A stretch of 64,000 nucleotides of DNA, from contig WNYE01000126.1 of assembly GCA_021396245.1 (NCBI GenBank), positions 19,103 through 83,102 of the forward strand, read 5' to 3'. The notes under the pieces are model-generated. The model searched no databases. It saw nothing but the letters and a program-made list of their open reading frames with translations, and was not told the origin of the DNA. Below, one piece after another: positions 18,706 to 30,001 of the stretch. Each line of letters opens with the position of its first letter. Position 1 is the first letter of the stretch. Made by a program: the position numbers and the translations under genes. The stretch comes from Sporothrix humicola. Taxonomy: Eukaryota; Ascomycota; Sordariomycetes; Ophiostomatales; Ophiostomataceae.

Positions 18706-21700
18706 TTACCTCGTGGCAAGGTGTTGGATAGCAGCAAGCCACTTCTTCTCCTCCACACTAAATGGCATTAGAATACAACAACAATAATCAACATGGAAGG
18801 AAAGGGGGCACTTACGAGTCAAAGCGCAGCAATTGCCCCAGGACCGGCACAAGTTGCACGCGCATCTTGTTGTCCTTCTGCTCCAGGAACTGCAGAAGGA
18901 TAGTCTTCAAGTACATGGCATCGACGTTACCAGATCCGTTGGCACCCCGTGAAGAATCGACAGAGTTGCGTGGTCCATCCGCCCCGGACGGAGCCAAGCT
19001 ACCGCTCCGGCCTCCGTTTGGCGACGGCGAGCCTGTTGTCCGACCCATCTGGCCCTTCAAGTCACGGATTGCCTTTTCGTGCCTCTGGCGCTGATCTTCA
19101 ATGTAGCGGCGCTGGTCGGCGTTCTTCTTCTGGTAGTCGGCCGACTCGCGTTCCATGGAGTTGAGCGCCGCATTCAGTTTATCAACGGTGGCTCGCAGGT
19201 CCTCCGTTTCGGCTTGCGCTGTCGCCTCCACCTGCTCCAGCTCCTCGCGCTGGCGACGCCAGTCCTTCTCGCGCTGTTCGGCGTCGTCTCTTTCGTTGAC
19301 AAGCGTCTTGACCTGGCGCTCCAGATCCCGCACTTTGCCGCGCAGCTCCTCAGCCTCGCGCGTCTTGCGCCGCGCCAGCGTGCTCGACTCGTCCTCCAGC
19401 CGGTCGCGGTCATCAATCGCCGCATCCATGCGCGCACGCATTTCGCGCACTTTGTTGTCGCTCTCCTTGTTGACGTTGGTCAAAATTTGGCGCATGCTCT
19501 CGGCCTCGCGGGTCCGCTCTGCCAACAGCTTCTGGCTATCGGCAAGCTCCTCTTCGAGTGACTCCGATTTGGTGTTGGCCTCCCGGAGCAGCATTGATTG
19601 CTCGGAAAACTGGGCCTGCATGTCGCCAAGGTCTCTCTGCGCACTGTCAAACTCGGCTGCCTTGAGGGCGCCCGTTGTGCGCAGCGTGTTATGCTCTTTA
19701 CGAAGCTCGGTGAGCGTGCCCTCGAGCTCCTGGATCCGCGGCTGCACCTTCTTCAGCTCCTCTTGCACCCGCTGGAGTTCGCGCGAAGCCTTCTCCTCCT
19801 TGGAGCTCAGCTCGACTTTTTCCGCTTCGGCCCGCCGCAGGTCACGGCCAAACACGCGCTTCTCATCCTCGAGACGAAGCTTTTGGTTGGTCTCAGCCAA
19901 CAGCTTCTCACGCAGCGACTTGAGCTCTGCCTCACGGTCTGTCGCCAGTCGCTGCACCCGCGTCGTTTCAGCCTTGGCGTCCCGCTCCCTTTTTTCGAGG
20001 CTGCGAATCTCCGTGACCTTGCTCGCCAGCTCCTCTTTAGTCGTCTTCAGCGTCTGAGCTTCCTTGCGCAGGTTCTTCAGCTCGGGTTGAGCATTTTGCA
20101 GAATCTCGCGTAGCTCTGCAAGCTCCTTGTAGCGTGTCTGGGACAGCTGTTGGGCGGCCCCAAGGTCCGATTGCAGGCCCGTCGCCTTGGTCCGAAGATC
20201 GTCGTGCTCCCGCTTCAGCGAGTCGAGCTCTACCTGCAGCTTTGTAGTCTTGCTTTTTGATGCCGAGGACATATGTTCAATCTGCTCTTCCAGATCGGCG
20301 ACCTGTTTGACCAATGCCGCCTTGATACTCTCCAGGCTCTTGATCTTCTCCTTGTCCTGGACGTGGTCCTGGCCAATATTCAGGAGTTCCTCCCGCAACG
20401 TCTCAATCTCCTCGCGAAGGTCCTCCTCTGTCTTGCGCTGCTTTGACAACCGCTCGATTTGCACATCCTTGGTCTCCACATCCTTCTGCAACCGAGCCAC
20501 CTCAGCCTGGAGTTCGGCCGTATCAGGGCCATCGCTAGCACCACCCACAAGGGTGTGCTCCGAGGTCTCAGAGGGCGCGGGCTCGTCGGCTGCAGCCAGG
20601 GCGGTGTTAGCGGCAGAACCGGCGTTCTTCTTCTTCTTATTCTTTTTCTTGTTCTTTCCGGTCCCTCCGCCGCCCGTTTGCGGTTCTACACTTGGCTCTT
20701 TAGTGTCTGCAGGTTTGGCAGGCGCGTTGTTTGCAGTAGCCTTGTCACTCAGCTCCTTGACCTTGGCAACCTGCTCAGCCTTTTCTTTCGAAAGCTTTTC
20801 GATTTCCGCCGACTTTTCGCCAATCGTTTTGGTCAGGCTTGTCGATGCTGCAGTAAGACTCTCAATTTTTTCGGTCAACTCGTTGTTCTGCTTCTCGGAT
20901 GCCTTGAGCTTTTTCTTCTCCTCGCTCAAAACTTTCTCTGAGACAGTCTTGGCTTCAGTACATTGACTTTCGAGGGTTGAGACCTTAGATTCGGTTTCCT
21001 GGAGTCGGCTGCTCAGTGAGGCGATTTCAGTCGTCTTTGCCTTCAGCTCAGCTTCGAGCTCCGTAGTTGCAGCGCTCGAGGTCGCCTCTGCCTTCGAAGC
21101 GTTCAGCTCCTTCGTAGTGCTCTGGACACGCTCGGCCAGCTCGGCGTTGGCTTCTTTGGCGGCCGACAGATCCTCGTTAAGCTGTTTGACCTCGCCTTGC
21201 AGCTTCTCGATCTCTGCAGTCTTCTCGGCCGTCTCAGCCTGCAGCCGTGGCAGCTCGTTATCGATGGAGAAGAACTCCTCGCCCTTGGCCTCGTCACCGC
21301 TCTTCGTCTCGCCCCCTGTGTCGGCCTTGGATGCCTTCAGCTCTTCCAGCTCTTCCTTTGTCGAGGTCAGCTGCTTCTTCAGGTCGTCCCGTTCTGTCGA
21401 CACACGCTTGAACTCGTCCATTATCATGTCGCTCTTCGCGGACATCTGGCTAAGATATTCCACGAAGGCGCTTGGCTCCTTAATCGAGGTCAGTGGCGTG
21501 TTTTCGCGGAGAGCGCGTTCGAAGGGTTCAATCGACGTTGCACGGCCGTGCGCAATCCTATATGAGCGCAAAAGATCCGGATAGGTCTTTTCGATCTTAT
21601 CGAGTTTCCGCAGGCGCGCCTGGATTTCCAGTGGCAATTCGGACTTTTGAGCAATCACAGCTGGTGCTCCCTTCGGCGGGTCGTTTACGGGGGGTGGGGT

Positions 21701-22241
21701 TGTCGTCTTCTCTGTTGGCTGGTTTGCTGCCGCGGCGGTTTTTTGTTTCTCGATGTCGTCGCCATCGGCACTGCTTCTCTCTACTACCTTTCCCTTGCCC
21801 TTGTCGCGAGCTTCTCCGTTCCCCTTGGTATCTTCATCTTCTCTCCCGTCGACAGCAGACGTAGCTGGCGTTGATGAACGGGTAGGCTCATCACTGTCGT
21901 CGAGGGCAAAGGCAGCTTCAAAAACGCTCGGGTCGACATTCGGTGTTCCGTCGTTAGCGGTCGTGCCTTGGCTGGGCTTCTTCGTGCGTGGGCGTCGTGC
22001 TTGTCCGTCGGCGCGAACGCTTCCGGTTCTAGCCACAGACGTTGATCGACGGCTCGGCGAGGCGGATCCGGGCGATGCGCCCCCTTCAGCAGCCCTTTGC
22101 TGCCGGGCCTGCTCTTCTGCAATGGTCCTATCAATGGCACCACGTATTCTCTAAAAAGAGGTACAGAGTACCCGGTTAGCAAAGACAGGCATCGACAACT
22201 GGACGCCCAAGAGGTCTGCCAGTTCCACGCACTTGAAACAT
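18706..22241 (-). CDS. GRIP-domain golgin (Imh1-like coiled-coil Golgi tether)
   Basis: Three exons on the reverse strand: 22233-22241 (9 nt, coding MFQ), 18816-22150 and 18706-18757, for 1131 residues. Introns are 82 nt (GTGCGT...TTTAG) and 58 nt (GTAAGT...TTTAG). The N-terminus reads MFQRIRGAIDRTIAEEQ after splicing. Residues 40-180 are low-complexity; about 200-1030 is nearly continuous coiled coil, broken by a Lys/Asn-rich segment (KNKKKNKKKK). The C-terminus is a GRIP domain (YLKTILLQFLEQKDNK, PVLGQLLRFDS, then VEEKKWLAAIQ), whose end is supplied only by the last exon. GRIP domains bind Arl1-GTP at the trans-Golgi, so this should tether vesicles there. It is divergent from the lunapark gene. 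Confidence 0.9.
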
Positions 22242-23075
22242 GATGGGCAGTTGTTGCTCGATATGTATTGTCAGTGTCCAGTCTCGTCAGTCCGGCGGTT
22301 TTGTCGTGTTTCTCGAGCTTCCGTCAGTGAGATGCGACTTGCGACTCGTTATGATTCCATAAAGATAGCTAAGAGTACACGGGAAGTCTGTCGTGCGCTA
22401 GAACGGCCGGCTGTAAAGTCAGGTACAGGTCGATATGGATAGTCAGGTCGGCAGAGTAGCCTCGTCAGTTGGATTTGCGATCCAGGAACGCAATTTGACG
22501 AAAATTCGTAATCTGGTTGCTTGGTGTGCGAAACTTTGAAGTTGAAGAAACAAAGGGTTCTGGCCAGTTTGCTTTTTGCGGCGATGTTCTCAGCCTTCGT
22601 GGTGCCTCGTTGCTAGGACCCTCTTATCCCAGACAGGGCAGGAACAGTTGACCCACCTCCCAGTCCGCAGGGGGGTTTCGCTGTGTTACGTGGACACTAA
22701 CTCCAAACAAAGCTCTAGCATGCACTGTCGGAGTTGTCATATGGAAGGTGCCAAGAAGCCCCCAATACCTACAGCTTAGTCATTTTTTAATGCTGAGGTC
22801 ACCCCTTGTGACATGCAGTGAAGGCAGCACAGCTTAGCTCCTCAGTAGCGGTCCGCTACGCACCCAAGTCCGCTCAAAAGAACACAGCGTCATCCAAATC
22901 CAAGCTTCCCAGCTTCACCAATCCTAGTCAGCTGTCAACCACAAGTTCGGTCACCACACTCAACAGACGGCATCCACGACTTTTCGCGGCCTCTTCAGGC
23001 CCTTTTATTATTTTAACATATTTCCATCCGACGAAACAGCACAATTTCGACAGTATCACAATTTAAACCAGCGAA
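22242..23075. promoter_or_regulatory. Divergent promoter between golgin and lunapark genes
   Basis: 834 bp between two opposed start codons, with no gene of its own. The two products act in Golgi tethering and ER shape, so a shared promoter could co-express early secretory-pathway genes; this is inference. No clear binding motif stands out. Confidence 0.5.
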
Positions 23076-24435
23076 ATGGTGTCCCTGTGGCCTTGGAAGG
23101 TATGGTTTTGTGATGTGATCTTGTCCGAAGCCGTCGGAGTTCAATTGACTGACAATGATCTTCTCTCACAAATATAGAGGCGCGATGACTCCTCAGCATC
23201 GTTTGAAAAGGTCCTCTCAGCACTTGCCACGAAGATCGCCAATACACAAGCGAAACTCGACCGCACGCGAGCAACGTCAAGGCGTGCACGTGTGCTCTGC
23301 ACACTCTACATGACCTTTGGCTACCTCGTGTACGCTATTGTGCTTGTGCTCGTTGTCGGATGGAAGAATATGGGGCCCTGGGAGTGGTCTGGTCTGGCCG
23401 GAGGGCCTATCCTGTGCGTCGACCTTAATAGATCCCCCCAACTCTGCCATACCTCACAGTTACTGACTGGTCAATTATTGCAGAATCTACGCCACCCGAA
23501 AGGCACTCGCGGCCGTCTACAACTTCCGAATCGACTCTCTCTCTAACAAACTAAAGGAGCAGCAGGATGAGCGTGCCAAGACGATCCAGAAGCTCAAGGA
23601 CGCCACCAAATACGACTCGACCCTCCAACTGCTCGAAAAGTACGGCGGCGCCGAGAACAAGCCCGGCAAGGGCAAGGGCGGCGAAAACAACGGACAGCAG
23701 GACGTGAAGAAAGCTGGCCCCGGAGGAAGAGGGCCTAAGGACGGCGGGAACCCGGCGACACCGATCCGGACGCGCCTGCCACCTCCGCCTACCGCAAACA
23801 TTCAGCATGGCGGCAACGCACAGACTCAGACTCCGTTGTCAAAGCAGGGCACGCCTCGTTCTAGCGACACATCCATTGTGTCTACTGCAGGCTCGCCAGC
23901 CGGTGTTACAGATCTCAGCGCCTCGGCTGAGTTTGCGCCTAACGCCTTTGGGCCGGACGATGCTCCAGCCCCTGCTCTAGCTCTCCCGCCCCAGGTCACT
24001 GGTGGTCAATACGCTACCGCCACACCCGGCGGTGCCGCCTATGGCGAGTCTCACTGGTACGACCGCATTCTTGATGCCCTGATGGGCGACGACGAAACCG
24101 CCGCCAAGAACCGGTTCGTGCTCATCTGCAGCTCGTGCCGCCTTGTCAACGGACAGGCACCACCTGGCACAAAGAGCCTCGCAGAGGTTGGCAGCTGGCG
24201 TTGTATGGGCTGTGGTGCTCTCAACGGCGAAGCTACCAAAGCCAAGAAGATTGTCAGCGAGATGATGCAGCGCAAAGTCACAGAGGTTGCCGACAGCGAG
24301 GCCGAGAGCGATAGCAGCGAGGCCGAGGTCGAGCCGGAGACTATCGACGTAAAGGAGGAGGAGGACCTTGTTGCCACAGGCGAGGACAGCGCCGAAAGCA
24401 AGAACGTCCGTAAACGGGGCAAGAAGACGAAATAA
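23076..24435 (+). CDS. Lunapark-type ER network protein
   Basis: Three exons, 23076-23099, 23178-23413 and 23484-24435, give 403 residues. Introns are 78 nt and 70 nt; the second joins GGPIL to IYATRKALAAVYNF. The N-terminus MVSLWPWK is encoded by the first small exon. Two hydrophobic hairpin segments (about 47-69 and 78-98) are flanked by coiled coils (18-40 and 102-130). After a Pro/Gly-rich linker comes the zinc ribbon, Cys302-x2-Cys305 and Cys327-x2-Cys330, followed by an acidic, basic-ended tail. This is the lunapark layout: the protein sits at three-way junctions of tubular ER and stabilises them. The basic KKTK tail end is ER-retention-like. Length fits fungal Lnp1. Confidence 0.93.
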
Positions 24436-25061
24436 TCGCTGGTAGGGTATACAGCATTGGGGTATGGAGTAACGGTTGAGGGTGTCTATTCAATGGTGCT
24501 GGTTAACGACATAGCGTCCAGGGCTACAATCTGCATAGTTCTTTTGTTGCTTCGGTTTTATTTAATCAACTTGTATAAACTATAGCACATGTTCCGCGAT
24601 GGTCGATCGTGAGTGGTATCGTACAGAATGAGGTGAGAGATAAAGGTTATGTGCATAAGGCAGATGTGTCTCTTTATTGAATTATGCCAGACAATTGCAA
24701 AACGAAAATGACTCGGAGTTGTGAGAATCGGACCTCCCGATTGTGTTGCGCCGATAAACTAAATACATCCAAACTGAAATGCAGACATGTCCAAAAATTG
24801 ATTAAAGAACGCCGTGTACAGTTCATAAAACTCCAAAGAATGCGCTCTGGAGCGAACTATTCTCGTGTCTTTCCGGCCCATTTGGTATCATAACGCCATA
24901 AATATTGTGTACAAGAATTTCAACAAAAGACAAAGATTGGGTGAAAAATTAGGGCGGAGTAGACAGACGGAGATGACATACGGCTCGAGTGTGAGGAACG
25001 GAAGAGAAGAGGTACGTAAAAAAAGGAGAATAGAAAAACATTGGGGGTAGGGCCGAGGTTC
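24436..25061. other. Intergenic between convergent lunapark and bHLH genes
   Basis: About 625 bp between two facing stop codons. It is AT-richer than the flanking genes; short ORFs here have no motif. Probably two 3' UTRs. Confidence 0.5.
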
Positions 25062-26211
25062 TCAGCACCACACGCCGTTCTGGCCTCCACGGCTCATGAC
25101 AAGCATCTCATAGCCGTCAACTTTGCCGCGCAAATTTGAGTTCTCGCGGGCCAGTGCCTCGTTACGGCGCTCCAGGTGTGCAATGTACTCGGTGGCCTTG
25201 CTCAAAATCGTAGCCTTGTTCAACTTATGAGCCGGGGTCAGGCCGCCAAGATCCTCGCCGTCGATACCAGCTTCACCGAACGCGGGAAGCATATTATCAT
25301 TGTCCTCGTCCTCCGACCCGCCCGTGGAGTCGTTGCGGCGTGCCGCAACCCGCAGCGAGGGGACAGAGTCACGGAGTGCAAGGATCTTATCGTTGAGGTT
25401 GGTGCGGTAGCGCTTCTCAATCAGGTTGTGAGCAGTCTTCTTGGGCGGTTGGCCCGAAGTGGCCGCCTGCTTCTGCTGGGTTGCGGCAGGAGACGAAGGA
25501 GAGCGCGGCGACCGAGACTGGGACGAGGCAGCACTGGACGACTTGCGCTTCAGGCTATTGCTGGCAGTCGTTGTAGAGCCATTACGTGAGCTGGAGGTAG
25601 ACTTGCGCACAGAATAGCGGCGGTCACGGGCCGGCATAGCGATGGGCTTCATGGCGACGTCTGGTGCGGATGGAGATGAAGAGACAAAAGCTTCCTGCTC
25701 GTCCTCGTCTTCCTCCTGCTTCTGCGCCGGTGCTGACAGGCCGAGATCCTCGGCACCGGTGCTGTTGGAGAGCTGAAGCGGGTTAATGGCAGGGCTCACG
25801 GAGAGATCCCGGCCGAGTGTTGGGAAGGTAGTGGCAAAGAGCATGGGACTATTGCCGGGCTCGGGCTTGATGAAGGTAAACTCGTCGGCCTCGGGTGACT
25901 CCAGTTTATTCCAAGAGTCGAACTCGTCAGCCGGGGAGGAGAGTGTGAAGGGATTCGCCGTCGTGGGTGAGACTGGCGAGCCAAGGGAGAGGGGTGAGTC
26001 GGCACTGAAGTCTGTGCTGTAGTTGTTGTTGGTGAAGTTGTTGTTGTTGCAGTTGCAGCTGGAGTTGGAGTTGCTGCTGTTGTTGTAGCTTTTGCGTTTG
26101 TTCTCTCTGGAGCTTTTGTTGTTGCTGTTGGCGGTTCTGTAGCTGCATCTTCATAGGAAAAGTAAACGCAGCAGAGGACGGCAACGAAGAGATGGGCTGA
26201 CAGACGTCCAT
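25062..26211 (-). CDS. SREBP-type bHLH transcription factor without membrane segments
   Basis: The body reads open on the reverse strand from about 26150 to the stop at 25062. It carries a bHLH: basic region and helix 1 HNLIEKRYRTNLNDKILALR (about 25380-25440), a long 40-residue Gly/Asp-rich loop, and helix 2 plus zipper KLNKATILSKATEYIAHLER. Tyr in EKRYR replaces the Arg of other bHLH factors, the SREBP hallmark. No transmembrane segments are present, so it resembles soluble fungal SREBP-like regulators such as SrbB. Upstream Ser/Pro segments (SPLSLGSPVSPTTANPF) look like an activation domain. The likely start MDVCQPISSLPSS at 26211 is in a different frame; the switch falls in a CAA/AAC repeat at about 26035-26160, so a short intron or an indel must join them. 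Confidence 0.78.
26030..26150 (-). repeat. CAN-type trinucleotide repeat tract coding Gln or Asn
   Basis: On the coding strand the 5' part of the bHLH gene is made of CAA, CAG and CTN triplets, read as Gln/Leu in the frame of the upstream ATG and as Asn/Ser in the frame that continues into the bHLH domain. Both frames stay open through the tract, so the junction between them cannot be placed from ORFs alone. Confidence 0.7.
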
Positions 26212-28699
26212 GACTGCGGGTGGACGGCTGGCACGAGGGTGGCGTTGGGTGGGCAGGGGGGGTGTAAGTGTGTTTTGAAAGGATGTGCGAGTGTGAACTG
26301 ACACAGTATGGTCAGAGCCTTGGGCTAGGGATTTGGTGATCTTGTGAAGTTGGTGGTCGAAGGTGGCACGACTGTCCAAAGCAAAGAAGGGCATCGTGGG
26401 CATTTCATATAAGTACGCAGAGGGAAGGCGCGAGGCACGCCCCTGCCATTTGTGTGCCAACAGCTTGTGCCTGCAGTTCCAGTCGAGCGGCGGCCAGCCG
26501 TTTGCCGGCCCACATGAGGCTTGACCGGAGCATTTTTCAGTGCGAGTAAACGTCAGTCTGACTCCTCGATGTGCTGTTTGGTGCTCCGGTCCCGTTTTGT
26601 CCCTGATTCTTGCCTGAGGCGTTACGTCGTGTGGGTGGATGAGTGAGGGCTCTGCATCTCAGGACAAAAAAGAGTGAGCGCGCAATGCGCCGGAGAAGCG
26701 TGTTAGTGGGGGAAGGAGCCCATAATGTGCGCCAGGCCAGGGCCAGACCCACCTGTCCGGGCTGCGGTGGGCATATGCGCAAAACCGAACCATCGAAATC
26801 TCCTGTCTTACGATAGTGGGTGGGACAGCGTGCCTAGAACGGTACAAGGAAACAATGGCTGCCAGTAACAGCAGGTGCGGGTGGCCAGGCGCGGTTCCTG
26901 TTAGGGAAAGACCCAACAGGCAGGTTGCGCGGAGGCTGCCGCCTGCCAGTGGTGGCACGCTTTTATGGGCGGTTGAGACTAGAACCACAATGTGCCCAAG
27001 GTGGAATGGACGCGGAAAGACACATCTTGAAGCGATGTCAAGCATCTATGATCTCGCAGACACTTTACGGGGATAGTATTACCCTACGGCCAGCCCAGCT
27101 GGGCATGCAAGGATGCAGGCGCAACAACAGCCATTTTCACATCCTTTGCGGCGCCTGTAAAATCACTTGTTCGTTGTTTGTTCTTTCTCTAACGTCCTAT
27201 GCCCTGGATCTGGACCCGCTCCTCCTTCCTCGGTCGGCCTCGCAAAAGCCTGTGATCACAACGGTGAAACCCCCGTCCAATGGCACTGTTTAGCGTGCCT
27301 TCCAATGCGGGAATTCGAGGCACAATGTGCCCATTAAACAAGCCTCGACTCACAGCGATCTCGATACTGGGTATTGATGCATTCCCAACGATTTACGTTG
27401 GTCCGTATTCGTTTACAGAACAGAATATGCGGCCTTCACTCATCTCATACAGCTCACTGTTGTATGAAAATGAGGTGAGAGCCAATTGTGACACTCGTGA
27501 TGTGAATTAGTTCGAACGTGGATGTCGTAATGAAAACACATGGAAGGTCGTAAATACGGCAGGAACGGCAGCAGCAGACAGTGGCTCCTTCCGAACATGC
27601 TCGAAACAGCAGCACATCCATCACTCGACGGTGTCTGTGGCAGATTGGAGAATGTTTATGTGTCACGGGATATGGCCAAGATCGCGGCCAAAAAGGACCC
27701 TAGAAGTCGCCGTTTGTGATGATCACCACCACGTAAAACATTGCCAAACAAATCCCCAAGTCCCCGCCAAATCCCGGGAAGCAAGATGCTGCAAGCGTGG
27801 TTATTGTTCCGTAGAAAAAGTGCCTGATTTAGCCAAAGCCGTCCAGTCAAGAATGGGGAAAATCAAAAGCCCTCTTATTCAAAGGAGAAGCTGAAAAGCC
27901 ATCTGACGGTGAGCGAGTAAGAACGGAATGAAAACCCTCAAGAGAAATAAAAATGCAAATAAGAAAACCGCTAAAACAGCCAAAGAAGGATTAGAAGTGA
28001 GGTTCGTGTCAGATATTTTCTCCGCCAGACTGCTTGTAAGTCGGAAAAGTGCACCACGCCGAGACTTCTCCAACAACGTGCGCTGGACCCACAGCACCTT
28101 CTGGGCCCAATCACAAGCCGCACCGCAAAAATGGCCTGATCTCATCAGTCGTTCTTTCTCCTTTCCACTTTTGTCGCCTCTTTCCCTCTCATGGGTCGTT
28201 TTCTCGGAACTGGCCGGCTGCCATCATCGTATTCACTGCCCGGTTGTTCGCGATGCCTTTTCTCGCCATTTGCCCTGGACTCGGTATCAATTTCTGTGTT
28301 GCTTTAGATATTTTCTTTCTCGGTCTTTCGCTCCACCGAAGGTTTTACGAAAATGAATGCAAATGCATGATCCATATTGCGGTTGCCCGACTAAGGATTT
28401 ACCAGATCGGGCCAGTGCTGGTTTCGTTTTCGCGTCGCTGATTGGACGACGTGACATCACGAAAACATTCTGCGGCTTCGCCTTACTTCTGATCGTCTTT
28501 CAAATGGTCTGCAAGCCTGGTATTATTATTTCAGTCTGAAAGGCAACCTAGTGGTTTCTTTTTGCTCTGGCATTCGGTACTCCAGACAATGACAAAGCCA
28601 GTGCCCTTGAGCACCCCATGACTTTTTCTCCGTGAGACTGTTTGAGCAGCTTCATTCTGGTCTTACCGTTGTTGCTGTCTTACACTCTCCAATCGGCCC
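26212..28699. other. Intergenic: upstream of the bHLH gene, downstream of the cytochrome gene
   Basis: 2.5 kb with no supportable gene. ORFs of up to about 140 codons (for example 27928-28356) have no recognisable motif and atypical composition. The first few hundred bases upstream of 26211 probably hold the bHLH promoter, including a TTATATGA element near 26406-26413. A 13-bp word CACAATGTGCCCA occurs twice (about 26988 and 27321). Confidence 0.4.
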
Positions 28700-30001
28700 T
28701 TAGTCCTCATCTTCGTCGCCACCGAAGCCGCCGCCAAACCCACCGCCAAACCCACCGCCGAAACCGCTTCCACCCCCACGGCCGCTTCCAAACCCACCAC
28801 CAGAGCTGCCGCCACCGCCAAAACCGCCAAGACCGCCGCCGTTACCGTTGCCGCTACCGCTGCTGCCGCCACCAAAGCCGCCAAAGCCGCCGCTACCACT
28901 ACCGAATCCGCCACCATAGCCCGTGTTGCCATCATCGTCACCGTCATCGTCACCATCACCGCCGCCATAGGCAGGCACCGTGCAAGACCGACCGCCGCCG
29001 AAGCCGCCAAAGCCACCGAAGCCACCCCGGCTGCACGGGCTAGGCGTAGGTGTGGGCTGGAAGCCACCGCGCGGAGTTGAGGTCACTGTCACAGTCACAG
29101 TGATGCCGGTAGGGCGGGAAGGTGTGCCGACAATTGTGGTGGGCGGATAACTGGCCTCAATAGTGGTACGGCCAATCGACGTCTGAGCAGGCTGGCCGGG
29201 AGCCGTCTGTGGGAGGCCAATGGTGGTCGTGGGGATGTTCTGGGGGAGGGTCGGCACCGGAATATCCGCAGACGAGGCCCCTCCGCCACCATTGCCGCTG
29301 TCATTACCGTCGCCGGCCGAAGGGTTACTCGACAGGTACAGAATGTAGCGCTTGAAAGTGTTGGAGTCAACCTTGCCAACGCTAAAGTCATGCTGCACGA
29401 CGCCCTTCTCGGTGTGCACAGCAATGGTGCTCAGGTTGCTACTAGGTGTCGTCGGTGCCGTCTTGCTCGTAGCAAAGCCGATCTTGTTGATGCCGTTGGG
29501 GTTGATCGACGTATTGTTTGTTCCCCAGTTGCTGCAACCGTGACAAACAGCGTCCACTGTCCAGTGCGTGGCGTTCTTGACCGTGTTGAGCACGTCGTAT
29601 GAGGAACCGCTGTACGCCGTGGGAGGAGTATGGCCGGCTGCCCAGCGGGACGATGCCACACCCTTGTCGCCATTGACCCAGACCAGACCGAGCGGGTTCT
29701 GGACCATGGAGCCACCAAAGCCCAACCCGGCCCAACCGACGGCTGCGGGCGCGACAACCTGTATGAGCGTGTCGAACGGTGCCTTCTGTACCTCTGGGAT
29801 GGCAAAGCGGAACACGGTGCCTGATGTGGCGGCTGTGAACTCGGAGTAGCAGACGGTGGCACCAAGGGAGTTATCACAGTACTTTGCTGTCTTGGGGGCC
29901 GGGGGAGCTTGGCGCCGGTCGTGGATGGCAGCAGCCGATGCCAAGGTGGCTTGGCTTGCAAGTGCAAGCGCCGCCAAGTTGGCGACGTTGATGTGTCCCA
30001 T
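28700..30001 (-). CDS. Secreted DOMON (cellobiose-dehydrogenase-type) cytochrome with Gly-rich tail
   Basis: An intronless 433-residue protein. Residues 1-25 form a signal peptide (AALALASQATLASAAA). The DOMON/CDH cytochrome domain spans about 38-225: GWAGLGFGGSM (90-99) gives the axial Met99 of the b-type heme, His204 in VVQHDFSVG is the likely second ligand, and CHGC (153-156) lies in the usual HWTVDAVC segment. After a Ser/Thr/Pro linker, the last 120 residues are Gly/Phe-rich runs with an acidic GDGDDDGDDDG insert and a DEDED end. There is no flavin domain, cellulose-binding module or C-terminal membrane helix. Such cytochromes pass electrons outside the cell, possibly to oxidative polysaccharide-degrading enzymes. 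The ATG at 30001 was chosen because it starts the signal peptide. Confidence 0.88.
   Translation of the reverse strand: MGHINVANLAALALASQATLASAAAIHDRRQAPPAPKTAKYCDNSLGATVCYSEFTAATSGTVFRFAIPEVQKAPFDTLIQVVAPAAVGWAGLGFGGSMVQNPLGLVWVNGDKGVASSRWAAGHTPPTAYSGSSYDVLNTVKNATHWTVDAVCHGCSNWGTNNTSINPNGINKIGFATSKTAPTTPSSNLSTIAVHTEKGVVQHDFSVGKVDSNTFKRYILYLSSNPSAGDGNDSGNGGGGASSADIPVPTLPQNIPTTTIGLPQTAPGQPAQTSIGRTTIEASYPPTTIVGTPSRPTGITVTVTVTSTPRGGFQPTPTPSPCSRGGFGGFGGFGGGRSCTVPAYGGGDGDDDGDDDGNTGYGGGFGSGSGGFGGFGGGSSGSGNGNGGGLGGFGGGGSSGGGFGSGRGGGSGFGGGFGGGFGGGFGGDEDED

Noticed and set aside
27928..28356. 142-codon ORF between the bHLH and cytochrome genes
   Set aside because: No recognisable domain and overlapping alternative frames of similar length; not supportable as a gene.
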